DNA from: Streptomyces sp. WMMC940
Lineage (GTDB): Bacteria > Actinomycetota > Actinomycetes > Streptomycetales > Streptomycetaceae
Direction of reading: 5' to 3'
DNA length: 64,000 bases
NCBI RefSeq assembly: GCF_027460265.1
Contig: NZ_JAPZBC010000001.1
Location: 2,135,501 to 2,199,500 of the forward strand
The translations under genes were made by a program, and so were the position numbers. Positions 19,466-28,381 of this stretch are shown one piece after another. The first letter of the stretch is position 1, and each line of letters opens with the position of its first letter. The notes beneath the pieces were generated by a model. It saw only the letters and a program-made list of their open reading frames with translations. It made no database searches and was not told where the DNA came from.

Positions 19466-20581
19466 ATGAGCAACGCCCCCCGTCTCACCGCCCTTGATGC
19501 CCTGCATCGCTCGCTGGGCGCGACCATGACCGATTTCGCCGGCTGGGACATGCCGCTGCGGTACGCGAGTGAGCGCGACGAGCACAACGCCGTCCGCTCG
19601 AAGGCCGGTCTCTTCGACCTCTCCCACATGGGCGAGATCACCGTGACCGGACCGCAGGCCGCCGCCCTGCTGGACTACGCGCTGGTCGGCAACATCGGCG
19701 GCGTCGCCACCGGCCGCGCCCGCTACACGATGATCTGCCGCGAGGACGGCGGCATCCTCGACGACCTGATCGTGTACCGCCTCGGCGACACGGAGTACAT
19801 GGTCGTCGCCAACGCCTCCAACGCGCAGATCGTCCTCGACGCCCTCACGGAGCGTGCCGAGGGCTTCGACGCGGCAGTACGCGACGACCGGGACGCATAT
19901 GCGCTCATCGCCGTACAGGGACCCGAGTCGCCCGGCATCCTCAAGTCGCTCACCGACGCCGACCTGGACGGACTGAAGTACTACGCCGGCCTCCCCGGCA
20001 CCGTCGCCGGCGTCCCGGCATTGATCGCCCGTACCGGCTACACCGGCGAGGACGGCTTCGAACTGTTCGTCGAGCCGCGGCACGCGGAGACGCTGTGGCG
20101 GGCGCTGACCGAGGCCGGTGCTCCGGCCGGTCTCGTGCCGTGCGGCCTGTCCTGCCGTGACACGCTGCGCCTGGAGGCGGGCATGCCCCTGTACGGGCAC
20201 GAGCTGACCACGTCGCTCACCCCCTTCGACGCCGGTCTCGGCCGGGTCGTGAAGTTCGAGAAGGAGGGCGACTTCGTCGGCCGCAAGGCCCTGGAGGCCG
20301 CCGCCGAGCGTGCCGCCACGAACCCGCCGCGCAAGCTGGTCGGCCTGGTCGCCCGGGGCCGCCGGGTGCCGCGGGCCGGGATGGCCGTGGTCTCCGGGGG
20401 CCAGGTCGTCGGCGAGGTCACCTCCGGCGCGCCGTCGCCGACCCTGGGCAAGCCGCTCGCCATCGCCTACGTGGACGCCGCGCTCGCCACGCCCGGCACC
20501 GAGGGCGTCGGCATCGACATCCGCGGTACTCATGAGCCGTACGAGGTCGTGGCGCTCCCCTTCTACAGGCGCCAGAAGTAG
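19466..20581 (+). CDS. gcvT: Glycine cleavage system T protein (aminomethyltransferase)
   Basis: GcvT takes the aminomethyl group from lipoylated GcvH and, with tetrahydrofolate, releases ammonia and 5,10-methylene-THF. The 371-residue protein shows the family pattern: [10 protein letters not shown] near residue 26, [11 protein letters not shown] around 48, [10 protein letters not shown] and a central [11 protein letters not shown] motif. It also has [21 protein letters not shown] and C-terminal [17 protein letters not shown] 19466 has GGGAG upstream and gives the normal length. It is the first gene behind the glycine riboswitch. The P protein gene is not in this window. Confidence 0.97.
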   Translation: MSNAPRLTALDALHRSLGATMTDFAGWDMPLRYASERDEHNAVRSKAGLFDLSHMGEITVTGPQAAALLDYALVGNIGGVATGRARYTMICREDGGILDDLIVYRLGDTEYMVVANASNAQIVLDALTERAEGFDAAVRDDRDAYALIAVQGPESPGILKSLTDADLDGLKYYAGLPGTVAGVPALIARTGYTGEDGFELFVEPRHAETLWRALTEAGAPAGLVPCGLSCRDTLRLEAGMPLYGHELTTSLTPFDAGLGRVVKFEKEGDFVGRKALEAAAERAATNPPRKLVGLVARGRRVPRAGMAVVSGGQVVGEVTSGAPSPTLGKPLAIAYVDAALATPGTEGVGIDIRGTHEPYEVVALPFYRRQK

Positions 20582-20636
20582 TCACTCCGGCATCCCCCAT
20601 CAGCAGCACTTCCCCGCGTACAGGAGAATTCAGGTC

Positions 20637-21011
20637 ATGAGCAACCCCCAGCAGCTGCGCTACAGCAAGGAGCACGAGTGGCTGTCGGCCGCCGAGGACG
20701 GCGTCTCGACGGTCGGCATCACGGAGCACGCGGCGAACGCCCTCGGCGACGTCGTGTACGTCCAGCTCCCGGAGGTCGGTGACACGGTGACCGCGGGCGA
20801 GACCTGCGGCGAGCTGGAGTCGACCAAGTCGGTCAGCGATCTGTACTCCCCGGTGACGGGTGAGGTCGTCGAGGCCAACCAGGACGTCGTGGACGACCCG
20901 TCCCTGGTGAACTCCGCCCCGTTCGAGGGCGGCTGGCTGTTCAAGGTACGGGTCGCGGAGGAGCCGGAGGACCTGCTCTCCGCCGCCGAGTACACCGATT
21001 TCGCCAGCTGA
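20637..21011 (+). CDS. gcvH: Glycine cleavage system H protein (lipoyl carrier)
   Basis: This 124-residue carrier shuttles the methylamine group between the P, T and L proteins. The lipoyl lysine is K64 in [14 protein letters not shown], and the N-terminal YSKEHEW motif is typical of the family. ATG 20637 has AGGAG upstream (in CAGGAGAATTCAGGTC) and follows gcvT by 55 nt. It shares the riboswitch message with gcvT and glyA. Confidence 0.97.
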   Translation: MSNPQQLRYSKEHEWLSAAEDGVSTVGITEHAANALGDVVYVQLPEVGDTVTAGETCGELESTKSVSDLYSPVTGEVVEANQDVVDDPSLVNSAPFEGGWLFKVRVAEEPEDLLSAAEYTDFAS

Positions 21012-21038
21012 CCAGGACTCGACCCTAGGGATCGCGTG

Positions 21039-22298
21039 ATGTCGCTTCTCAACACCCCTCTCCACGAGCTCGACCCGGACGTCGCCGCCGCCGTCGACGC
21101 CGAGCTCCACCGTCAGCAGTCCACCCTGGAAATGATCGCGTCGGAGAACTTCGCCCCGGTCGCGGTCATGGAGGCGCAGGGCTCCGTCCTCACCAACAAG
21201 TACGCCGAGGGCTACCCCGGCCGCCGCTACTACGGCGGCTGCGAGCACGTCGATGTCGTCGAGCAGATCGCCATCGACCGCATCAAGGAGCTGTTCGGCG
21301 CCGAGCACGCGAACGTACAGCCGCACTCGGGCGCCCAGGCCAACGCGGCGGCGATGTTCGCCCTGCTGAAGCCGGGCGACACGATCATGGGTCTGAACCT
21401 CGCGCACGGCGGGCACCTGACCCACGGCATGAAGATCAACTTTTCCGGCAAGCTCTACGACGTGGTCGCCTACCACGTGGACGACGCCACCGGCCAGGTC
21501 GACATGGCCGAGGTCGAGCGGCTCGCCAAGGAGTCCAAGCCGAAGCTGATCGTGGCCGGCTGGTCGGCGTACCCGCGGCAGCTGGACTTCGCCGCGTTCC
21601 GCCGGATCGCGGACGAGGTCGGCGCGTACCTGATGGTCGACATGGCCCACTTCGCGGGTCTGGTCGCCGCCGGGCTGCACCCGAACCCGGTGCCGCACGC
21701 CCATGTCGTGACCACCACCACCCACAAGACGCTGGGCGGCCCCCGCGGCGGTGTGATCCTCTCCACGGCGGAACTCGCCAAGAAGATCAACTCCGCGGTC
21801 TTCCCCGGTCAGCAGGGCGGCCCGCTGGAGCACGTGATCGCCGCCAAGGCGGTGTCCTTCAAGGTCGCGGCCTCGGAGGAGTTCAAGGAGCGCCAGGAGC
21901 GCACCCTGGAAGGCGCGAAGATCATCGCGGAGCGCCTGGTGCAGGACGACGTCAGGCAGGCGGGCGTCTCCGTGCTGTCCGGCGGCACGGACGTGCACCT
22001 GGTGCTGGTGGACCTGCGGCACTCGGAGCTGGACGGCCAGCAGGCCGAGGACCGGCTCCACGAGGTCGGCATCACCGTCAACCGCAACGCGATCCCGAAC
22101 GACCCCCGCCCGCCGATGGTCACCTCGGGCCTGCGGATCGGCACCCCGGCGCTGGCCACCCGCGGCTTCCGGGCCGAGGACTTCCGTGAGGTCGCCGACA
22201 TCATCGCCGAGGTGCTCAAGCCCTCGTACGATGCGGACGCCCTCAGGGGCCGCGTCTCGGCGCTCGCCGCGAAGCACCCGCTTTACCCTGGTCTGTAA
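21039..22298 (+). CDS. glyA: Serine hydroxymethyltransferase
   Basis: GlyA interconverts serine and glycine with tetrahydrofolate and is PLP-dependent. In the 419-residue protein the PLP lysine is K230 in [14 protein letters not shown]. Other signatures are [17 protein letters not shown] and the [14 protein letters not shown] segment near the N-terminus, and [15 protein letters not shown] near the C-terminus. The ATG at 21039 is preferred over the GTG immediately before it. The gene follows gcvH by 27 nt, so glycine cleavage and use of the resulting methylene-THF are co-expressed. Confidence 0.97.
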   Translation: MSLLNTPLHELDPDVAAAVDAELHRQQSTLEMIASENFAPVAVMEAQGSVLTNKYAEGYPGRRYYGGCEHVDVVEQIAIDRIKELFGAEHANVQPHSGAQANAAAMFALLKPGDTIMGLNLAHGGHLTHGMKINFSGKLYDVVAYHVDDATGQVDMAEVERLAKESKPKLIVAGWSAYPRQLDFAAFRRIADEVGAYLMVDMAHFAGLVAAGLHPNPVPHAHVVTTTTHKTLGGPRGGVILSTAELAKKINSAVFPGQQGGPLEHVIAAKAVSFKVAASEEFKERQERTLEGAKIIAERLVQDDVRQAGVSVLSGGTDVHLVLVDLRHSELDGQQAEDRLHEVGITVNRNAIPNDPRPPMVTSGLRIGTPALATRGFRAEDFREVADIIAEVLKPSYDADALRGRVSALAAKHPLYPGL

Positions 22299-22319
22299 GC
22301 AGACCTGCGCACGACCGAC

Positions 22320-22357
22320 GGGGCACCGCGCACACCGGACGGTGAGTGCGGTGCCCC
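22320..22357 (+). terminator. Stem-loop between glyA and sdaA
   Basis: A perfect 10-bp inverted repeat GGGGCACCGC/GCGGTGCCCC (22320-22329 with 22348-22357) follows the glyA stop codon by about 20 nt. It is probably a terminator or attenuator that reduces read-through into sdaA. Confidence 0.6.
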
Positions 22358-22488
22358 GCACCGTGCACCCGGCGCACACCCGCGCCTTCCTGCCCCGGCC
22401 CGCCGGCCGGGGGTCCGGCCCGCGGCACAGCCGCACTGGGACACCGCGTCCCCCGGGAAAGCACAGCCATCCCACAAGGAGTACCCCC

Positions 22489-23859
22489 GTGGCCATCTCG
22501 GTCTTCGACCTGTTCTCGATCGGCATCGGGCCGTCCAGCTCCCACACGGTCGGCCCGATGAGGGCGGCCGCCATGTTCGCCCGCCGGCTCAAGAACGAGG
22601 GCCTGCTGGCCCACACGACGGCGATACGCGCGGAGCTGTACGGCTCGCTCGGCGCCACCGGCCACGGCCACGGCACTCCGAAGGCCGTCCTGCTGGGCCT
22701 GGAGGGTGGTTCGCCCCGGACGGTCGACGTCGAGACCGCCGACGACGAGGTCGAGCGGATCAAGAGCGAAGGGCGGATCAAACTCCTCGGGGTGCACGAG
22801 ATCGGCTTCGACTTCGACGAGGACCTGGTCCTGCACCGCCGGAAGGCGCTCCCGTACCACGCGAACGGCATGACCCTGTGGGCCTACGACGCCGAGGGCG
22901 GGACGCTGCTGGAGAAGACGTACTACTCGGTGGGCGGCGGCTTCGTCGTCGACGAGGACGCGGTGGCCGGCGAGAACCCCATCGTGCCGGACGACACCGT
23001 GCTGAAGTACCCCTTCCGGACCGGTGACGAGCTGTTGCGGCTCTCCCGCGAGACGGGGCTGTCGATCTCCTCGCTGATGCTGGAGAACGAGAAGGCCTGG
23101 CGGTCCGAGGACGAGATCCGCGAGGGGCTGCTGGACATCTGGCGGGTCATGCAGGCCTGCGTCTCACGTGGCATGTCCCGCGAGGGCATCCTCCCCGGCG
23201 GGCTGAAGGTCCGGCGCCGCGCCGCCACCACCGCGCGCAAGCTGCGCTCCGAGGGCGACCCGCAGGCGCTCGCGATGGAGTGGATCACGCTGTACGCGAT
23301 GGCCGTGAACGAGGAGAACGCGGCGGGCGGCCGCGTCGTGACCGCCCCGACGAACGGTGCGGCCGGCATCATCCCGGCCGTCCTGCACTACTACATGAAC
23401 TTCGTGCCCGGAGCAGACGAGGAGGGCGTGATCCGCTTCCTCCTCGCCGCCGGTGCGATCGGCATGCTCTTCAAGGAGAACGCCTCGATCTCCGGCGCCG
23501 AGGTCGGCTGCCAGGGCGAGGTCGGCTCGGCCTGCTCGATGGCGGCGGGCGCGCTCGCCGAGGTGATGGGCGGCTCCCCGGAACAGGTGGAGAACGCCGC
23601 CGAGATCGGCATGGAGCACAACCTGGGCCTGACCTGTGACCCGGTGGGCGGTCTCGTCCAGATCCCGTGCATCGAGCGCAACGGAATGGCCGCGGTGAAG
23701 GCCGTCACCGCCGCCCGGATGGCCCTGCGCGGCGACGGCAGCCACAAGGTCTCCCTCGACAAGGTCATCAAGACCATGAAGGACACCGGTGCCGACATGT
23801 CGGTCAAGTACAAGGAGACCGCGCGCGGCGGGCTCGCGGTGAACATCATCGAGTGCTGA
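22489..23859 (+). CDS. sdaA: L-serine ammonia-lyase (single-chain [4Fe-4S] type)
   Basis: The enzyme deaminates L-serine to pyruvate and ammonia using an oxygen-sensitive [4Fe-4S] cluster. The 456-residue chain fuses the beta domain ([15 protein letters not shown] at the N-terminus) and the alpha domain ([14 protein letters not shown]). Cluster cysteines are expected at C341 (EVGCQGE), C383 (LTCDPVGG) and C394 (QIPCIERN). The last residue is C456, matching the tail cysteine that supplies the fourth ligand in the Legionella enzyme. GTG 22489 has AAGGAG upstream. It lies 190 nt after glyA, partly separated by a stem-loop. Confidence 0.96.
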   Translation: MAISVFDLFSIGIGPSSSHTVGPMRAAAMFARRLKNEGLLAHTTAIRAELYGSLGATGHGHGTPKAVLLGLEGGSPRTVDVETADDEVERIKSEGRIKLLGVHEIGFDFDEDLVLHRRKALPYHANGMTLWAYDAEGGTLLEKTYYSVGGGFVVDEDAVAGENPIVPDDTVLKYPFRTGDELLRLSRETGLSISSLMLENEKAWRSEDEIREGLLDIWRVMQACVSRGMSREGILPGGLKVRRRAATTARKLRSEGDPQALAMEWITLYAMAVNEENAAGGRVVTAPTNGAAGIIPAVLHYYMNFVPGADEEGVIRFLLAAGAIGMLFKENASISGAEVGCQGEVGSACSMAAGALAEVMGGSPEQVENAAEIGMEHNLGLTCDPVGGLVQIPCIERNGMAAVKAVTAARMALRGDGSHKVSLDKVIKTMKDTGADMSVKYKETARGGLAVNIIEC

Positions 23860-23984
23860 CGGCACGTCACCCCACGCGTCACCCCCGCGCCTCGCCGCGC
23901 CCGTCGCCGCCGGGCGTGCGTGCCCCGGCCCGGGCCCGGCGGCCTCAGGCCGCCGTGCGGACCCGGAGTCCGCGCCGAGGGCCG

Positions 23985-24038
23985 GCGCCCGGCGTCGGCC
24001 CCCGGCGCGGGCGAACTCCGGGGGCCGACGCCGGGCGC
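23985..24038. terminator. Bidirectional terminator between sdaA and the EF-hand gene
   Basis: A perfect 21-bp inverted repeat (23985-24005 with 24018-24038) closes a 12-nt loop between two convergent genes. It can act as a terminator for both. Confidence 0.8.
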
Positions 24039-24054
24039 GGCGTACGATTCGGTG

Positions 24055-24270
24055 TCAGGCCTGGTTCAGCGCGGCCCAGAACTCGTCGAAGGTCAGCAGA
24101 CCGTCGCCGTTGGCGTCCTTGGTCCTGATGACCGCCTCGGCGACCGTCTCGGTCACGTTGAAGTCGCCCAGTTGCGCCATGGCGCTCTTGTACTCGGCGG
24201 CCGAGATCAGCCCGTCGCCGTTCAGGTCGAATCGATCGAAGGCCTTGCGTGCCGACTCGATGTCCGCCAC
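24055..24270 (-). CDS. Small EF-hand calcium-binding protein
   Basis: This 71-residue, calmodulin-like protein consists of two EF-hands. The first loop runs from D15 ([12 protein letters not shown], ligands D15, N17, D19, S23, E26). The second runs from D52 ([12 protein letters not shown], ligands D52, N54, D56, T60, E63). All canonical calcium ligands are present. There is no signal peptide, so it is probably cytoplasmic, as a buffer or sensor like the known Streptomyces calmodulin-like proteins. GTG 24270 with AAGGGG upstream excludes the longer N-terminus. Confidence 0.88.
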   Translation of the reverse strand: MADIESARKAFDRFDLNGDGLISAAEYKSAMAQLGDFNVTETVAEAVIRTKDANGDGLLTFDEFWAALNQA

Positions 24271-24364
24271 AGGTCCACCCCTTCTTGGTGCATCACTGAC
24301 GCAGGCAAGGTTATCGGCGGGGGCCGCGATCCGGGCGCCGGGGGCCTTCGGGGACGATAAGGGC

Positions 24365-25003
24365 ATGAGCGACGCGGTGGCACGGATTCTGGAAGCGGCG
24401 GCACGGGGCGGTTTCCCGCCACCGGACGGCGGCACGACGGTGGTGCCGCAGCCCAGCGCCCGGGACGCGGGTGTACTGGCGTTCACCGCCCACTCGGTGG
24501 TGTTCACGGACGCGGACCCGGTGTGGGTGCGCGGCGCGCTGGCCGCGGCCGCGAGCGACCCGCTCGCCGCGAGCATGAATCCCGGCTTCCTGACCGCGCT
24601 GATGGCGAGGACCGGCCGCTCGATGAACACCATCGACCTTCTCACGGTCGCCTCCGCGCGGAGCGGCGAGCCCGGGCTGGAGCTGCGGGAGATCGCCGAC
24701 CCGGACCACCCCCGGGTGGCCCGGGCACTGAAGTTCCGTGACGAGGTACGGGTCTGGGCCGCGGACGGCGGCGTGCTCGTCCTCGGCCGCGGGGTGGCCG
24801 GGCGGTGGGAGGCCGCGATCGAGGTGGACCCGGAGGCGCGCGGTGCCGGGCTGGGAGTACGACTCGCCGTCGCGGCACGCCATCTGGTGCCGGGGACGCA
24901 CGTATGGGCCCAGCAGTCGCCCGGGAACGCCCGCAGCGTACGGACGTTCCAGCAGGCGGGCTACCGGCCGGTGGGCTCCGAGGCCCTGCTCGTGGCCGGG
25001 TAG
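24365..25003 (+). CDS. GNAT-family N-acetyltransferase
   Basis: This 212-residue protein ends in a recognisable GNAT fold. A strand with AAIEVDPEARGAGLGVRLA contains the RGAGLG acetyl-CoA pyrophosphate loop at about residues 160-165. It is followed by VWAQQSPGNARSVRTFQQAGYRPVG, the usual end of the domain. The first 95 residues include AFTAHSVVFTDADPVWV and are not recognised. The substrate is unknown. ATG 24365 is divergent from the EF-hand gene, with 94 nt between the starts. Confidence 0.83.
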   Translation: MSDAVARILEAAARGGFPPPDGGTTVVPQPSARDAGVLAFTAHSVVFTDADPVWVRGALAAAASDPLAASMNPGFLTALMARTGRSMNTIDLLTVASARSGEPGLELREIADPDHPRVARALKFRDEVRVWAADGGVLVLGRGVAGRWEAAIEVDPEARGAGLGVRLAVAARHLVPGTHVWAQQSPGNARSVRTFQQAGYRPVGSEALLVAG

Positions 25004-25035
25004 CCGCCGCGATCGCGGCCCGGTCCGCTGCGCAC

Positions 25036-25060
25036 GGGCGGCCGTACGTCGGCCGCGCCC
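25036..25060. terminator. Stem-loop between the acetyltransferase and propeller lipoprotein genes
   Basis: GCGGCCG (25038-25044) and CGGCCGC (25050-25056) form a 7-bp stem in the 98-nt gap between two convergent genes. It may end both transcripts. Confidence 0.45.
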
Positions 25061-25101
25061 CAAGCCGGTGGTCGCACCCGGCGTCGGGCGTTGGCGGGCG
25101 G

Positions 25102-26274
25102 TCAGCGGAACACGCCCGTGTGTCCCAGGGAGTAGCGGCCGGGCTGGGGGTAGACGGCGAGTCCGTGGGGGCCGCTGCCGACGGGGATGCGGGCGAGCTG
25201 CTCGCCGGTCGTGGTGTCGATCGCGTACACCTCGGAGTGGTAGCGCCCCGACAGCCACAGCACCCTGCCGTCCGCGGAGACTCCGCCCATGTCCGGGGAT
25301 CCCCCGTTCGGCAGCCGCCACTTCTTCGTCAGCCGGTCCTGCCCGAAGTCGAAGACGGAGACCGAGCCTTCGCCCCGGTTGGTCACGTACATCTCACGGG
25401 AGTCGCGGCTGACGTACAGACCGTGGCAGCCCTTGCCGGTGGGCAGCAGGTTCGGCGTGGTGAAGCGGTCGCCGTCGAGGACCCACATGCCGTCGGCGAC
25501 CATGTCGGCGACGTAGAAGGTCCTGCCGTCCGGCGAGAGCTTCACGTCCTGCGGCATGGCGCCGCCGAACGGCAGTTTCTGCTGTCCGATCACCTCCATG
25601 CTCTCCGTGTCGACCTTGAGCAGTTCGCCGGAGAACTCACAGGAGACGATGAAGTACCGGCCGTCCGCCGAGAAGTCCGCGTGGTTGACTCCGTAGCAGG
25701 TGACGGGCGTCGTCTTGAGCGTGCGCATGGTGTGCGGGTCCCGGAAGACCAGTTCCCGGTCCATGGAGGCCATGACGACGGCGTAGCGGCCGTTGGGCGT
25801 GAAGTAGAGGTTGTACGGGTCGTGGACGTCCACCGGCCGGCCCGCGATCCCGGTTGCCGGGTCGATGGGGGTGAGGGTGTGGCCGCGGTTGTTGTTCACC
25901 CAGAGGGTCTTCAGGTCCCACGAGGGGACGACGTGCTGCGGCTGGACGCCCACCGGGATGGTCTCGACGACCTTGTAGGTGGCCGGGTCGATGACCGAGA
26001 CGGTGTTGGAGTTGGTGTTGGGCACGTACACCCGGGACGGGAAGTCCCGCACGACGGGCGAGAGTCTGCCGGGGCGGTCGGCCGCGTAGACGTCCCTGGG
26101 GTCGAGCAGCGGCGGCATGCCGGGGAGCCCCAGGGGGACACCGGCCTCCCGGGTCCGAGCCGGCGGCGGGGTCCGTGTCCCCTGCTTCTCCGCGGCGGCC
26201 TCGCAGCCGGCGCCGAGGGCCGCGAGCAGGGCGGTCGCGAGGAGCGGCAGGGATCGCTTGGTGAGATGCAGCAT
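25102..26274 (-). CDS. Secreted beta-propeller lipoprotein (YncE/YVTN-like)
   Basis: The 390-residue protein has a lipoprotein signal (lipobox LGAGC, Cys24) and then a beta-propeller. The propeller includes YVPNTNSNTVSVIDPATYKVV near residue 82, repeated SPDGRTFYVAD-type strands and a last blade YAIDTTTGEQLARIPVG. It should be anchored on the outside of the membrane. YncE-type proteins have been linked to surface, metal or nucleic-acid binding, so no precise role can be given. Start ATG 26274 is preceded by a long, unusually AT-rich region likely to contain its promoter. Confidence 0.85.
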   Translation of the reverse strand: MLHLTKRSLPLLATALLAALGAGCEAAAEKQGTRTPPPARTREAGVPLGLPGMPPLLDPRDVYAADRPGRLSPVVRDFPSRVYVPNTNSNTVSVIDPATYKVVETIPVGVQPQHVVPSWDLKTLWVNNNRGHTLTPIDPATGIAGRPVDVHDPYNLYFTPNGRYAVVMASMDRELVFRDPHTMRTLKTTPVTCYGVNHADFSADGRYFIVSCEFSGELLKVDTESMEVIGQQKLPFGGAMPQDVKLSPDGRTFYVADMVADGMWVLDGDRFTTPNLLPTGKGCHGLYVSRDSREMYVTNRGEGSVSVFDFGQDRLTKKWRLPNGGSPDMGGVSADGRVLWLSGRYHSEVYAIDTTTGEQLARIPVGSGPHGLAVYPQPGRYSLGHTGVFR

Positions 26275-26753
26275 CAGTCGGCTCGCTCCGTGGTCGGCGC
26301 CCCGGGCGATCCGTGCCCGCGCAGTGGGTGCGATGCCGACGAAAACTAGCGACGGGCCCGGTCCACGCCCACGGTCCGACACACGCCAGGCCGCGCTACA
26401 TTCGAAGATTCACCCATTCGGCCCGATATTTATTCATCATTTACCAGGCAGGTGGCTAAGTTCACCTTTGATTCAACGTTGCATTGCCGACCTATGGGGA
26501 GTTTTGTCCATCTTCGCCGCTTTGGCGAATGACCGAATGTCTGCCATAGTCGGTCCCACGACCCCCATTGACCCGGGCCAGGTCGTCCATAGAGCGGCAG
26601 CGCGGATACACCCCACCCCGTCCGCGCCCGCACACACGAAGCCCCCTCGGCGCCGAGACGGCGAAGGGGGCTCTCGTGCGTCCGGGCCCGGCGAGGCCCG
26701 CGCACCCGGACGCCGGCGGCGAAGGGGCCCGAGGGCGGTGGCCCCCGCGGTGG
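26275..26753. other. Intergenic region with an AT-rich pocket
   Basis: About 480 nt without a supported gene. The part from 26395 to 26560 is clearly richer in A and T than the surroundings (for example GATATTTATTCATCATTTACC) and lies upstream of the propeller lipoprotein, so it probably holds its promoter and control sites. The rest contains the terminator listed separately. Confidence 0.6.
26634..26680 (-). terminator. Terminator-like inverted repeat after the HATPase gene
   Basis: CACGAAGCCCCCT and AGGGGGCTCTCGTG form an interrupted stem around a GC-rich inner hairpin (CTCGGCGCCGAG). It lies about 75 nt past the stop codon of the ATP-binding protein gene. Confidence 0.6.
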
Positions 26754-27257
26754 TCAGCGGTCCGCGATCCGCATCTCGAACCAGGTCGTCTTGCCGCGCG
26801 GCAGCAGATCGACACCCCACCGGTCCGACAGCTTGTCGACCAGGAAGAGCCCACGGCCGCTGGTGTCGAGTTCATGGACCGGCAGCAGGCAGGGCAGACC
26901 GCGCGAGGGGTCGCGCACCTCGATGCGGATCCAGCCGCGCCGGCGCAGCATGCGGAGCCCGAACACCCGCGCTCCGGTGTGCCGCACCGCGTTTCCCACG
27001 AGCTCCGAGACCAGCAGGATCGCGTGCTCGGCGGTCTGCGGCGAGAGCGCCCACTGACGGAGTACCACCCACTGCGCCAGCCGGCGCGCGGTGGCGGCCG
27101 ACTGGGGGCGCGAAGGCAGCTCGACCTCACCCTCCGTCGGATCCCCGAACAGCTCCACCGCCTCGAGCGCCCGCCCGTCGTCGACGGCCGGCGTCCACCG
27201 CGCGGCGGTCGCGCTGCCGCGCGCCCGTGGTTGCTCCACACCCTCCAGCCCCGCCAT
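26754..27257 (-). CDS. HATPase-domain regulatory protein (RsbW/SpoIIAB-like)
   Basis: The 167-residue protein is one of the many actinobacterial ATP-binding proteins related to anti-sigma-factor kinases. The N-box is ELVGNAVRHTG with E85 and N89, a DPS motif follows around residue 116, and the G-box is DTSGRGLFLVDKLSDRWGV (131-149). There is no partner sigma factor or antagonist gene next to it. ATG 27257 is chosen, but the frame is open to ATG 27362, which would add 35 Gly/Pro-rich residues. Its target is unknown. Confidence 0.83.
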   Translation of the reverse strand: MAGLEGVEQPRARGSATAARWTPAVDDGRALEAVELFGDPTEGEVELPSRPQSAATARRLAQWVVLRQWALSPQTAEHAILLVSELVGNAVRHTGARVFGLRMLRRRGWIRIEVRDPSRGLPCLLPVHELDTSGRGLFLVDKLSDRWGVDLLPRGKTTWFEMRIADR

Positions 27258-27443
27258 GCCCCCATCATGGCCGCCCGAAGGGCCCCCCGTGACCGTTCCG
27301 GAGGAATCGGCACCCCGGGGAAGAGGGCCCCGAGGTGCCGGATTGGCATATGACCTTGGCATCCAGGGGGCCTCTGGAGCCCAACTGACCTGCGGTGACG
27401 CGCCGCTTACGCGTGATCGCCAAGAGCAGCGACCACTGGGGCC

Positions 27444-27475
27444 TTAAGGTTCATTTAAGGTTCGATTAAGGCACT
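27444..27475. promoter_or_regulatory. Three TTAAGG repeats at exact 11-bp spacing (PHO-box-like)
   Basis: TTAAGG occurs at 27444-27449, 27455-27460 and 27466-27471, forming direct repeat units GGTTCATTTAA and GGTTCGATTAA. One repeat per helical turn is the pattern bound by OmpR/PhoB-type response regulators. The GGTTCA part resembles Streptomyces PHO boxes. It lies between the HATPase gene and the enoyl-CoA hydratase gene. Confidence 0.5.
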
Positions 27476-27530
27476 CACCGCGTTGACGCGACAGGCGCCG
27501 GTGTCCAATCACCTTCCCCGCGAGGCGAGT

Positions 27531-28298
27531 TCAGACGAACTTGGCCTTGCCCGGGCCCTCCTCGACGAAGCTCCGCATGCCCCGCTCCCGGTCCTCGGTC
27601 GCGAACAGGCCCGCGAACCAGTTCCGTTCGATCGCGAGGCCCGTGTCGATGTCCGTCTCGATCCCGGCGTCGACGGACTCCTTGGCCGCCCGCAGCGCCA
27701 GCGCCGGCCCCTGGGCCAGCTTCGCGGCCCAGGCGTGCGCCTGCTCGTGGACTTCGGCGGCCGGCACGACGCGGTCGACCAGACCGATGGCCAGCGCCTC
27801 GTCCGCCTTCACCTGGCGGCCGGTGAAGATGAGGTCCTTGGCCTTGGACGGGCCCACCAGCCGGGTCAGCCGCTGGGTGCCGCCCGCGCCCGGGATCAGC
27901 CCGAGCAGGATCTCCGGCTGGCCGAGCCGGGCGTTGTCCGCGGCGATCCGGTAGTCGGCGCACAGCGCCAGCTCGCAGCCGCCGCCCAGGGCGTAGCCGG
28001 TCACGGCCGCGACGACGGGCTTGGGGATGCGGGCGACGGCGGTGAAGGAGTCCTGCAGGGCCTTCGACCGCTTCACCATCGCGGTGTGGTCCATCACCTG
28101 CATCTCCTTGATGTCCGCTCCTGCCGCGAACACCTTCTCCCCGCCGTACAGGATCACGGCGCGCACGTCGTCGCGGTCGGTCGCCTCGGCGGCCAGTTCG
28201 CGCAGCCGGTCCTGGGTGGCGATGTCCAGGGCGTTCATCGGGGGGCGGTCCAGGCGGATGGTGCCGACGCCTTCGGAGACTTCGAGAGTGACTGTCAT
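27531..28298 (-). CDS. Enoyl-CoA hydratase/isomerase family protein
   Basis: The 255-residue crotonase-fold protein hydrates trans-2-enoyl-CoA in fatty acid or similar degradation. The oxyanion-hole segments are FAAGADIKEM and GYALGGGCEL. Both catalytic glutamates of true hydratases are present: E109 (GGGCEL) and E129 (GQPEILLGLIPGAGGTQRL). Hydratase activity is therefore likely, in contrast to many family members that lack one of them. It is a single gene with no other beta-oxidation genes next to it. Confidence 0.93.
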   Translation of the reverse strand: MTVTLEVSEGVGTIRLDRPPMNALDIATQDRLRELAAEATDRDDVRAVILYGGEKVFAAGADIKEMQVMDHTAMVKRSKALQDSFTAVARIPKPVVAAVTGYALGGGCELALCADYRIAADNARLGQPEILLGLIPGAGGTQRLTRLVGPSKAKDLIFTGRQVKADEALAIGLVDRVVPAAEVHEQAHAWAAKLAQGPALALRAAKESVDAGIETDIDTGLAIERNWFAGLFATEDRERGMRSFVEEGPGKAKFV

Positions 28299-28328
28299 AC
28301 GGGGAGGTTAGCCCCCGTTAACGCCGAG

Positions 28329-28361
28329 GGGCCCGGTGCCGTGCGTCACAGCACCGGGCCC
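28329..28361. terminator. Stem-loop after the first L,D-transpeptidase gene
   Basis: An 11-bp perfect inverted repeat GGGCCCGGTGC/GCACCGGGCCC (28329-28339 with 28351-28361) lies 20 nt past the stop codon at 28382 and before the enoyl-CoA hydratase gene. Confidence 0.75.
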
Positions 28362-28381
28362 GTCGTCCGGGTCGCCTCGGA

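Noticed and set aside
20418..22871. Minus-strand open frame of 817 codons across gcvH-glyA-sdaA
   Set aside because: It mirrors well-identified plus-strand genes, is His/Arg/Val-rich and has no family motif; long antisense frames are expected at this GC content.
27448..27471. Insertion-sequence end or phage attachment site
   Set aside because: The repeats are direct and helically phased, with no inverted partner, target duplication or integrase gene nearby.
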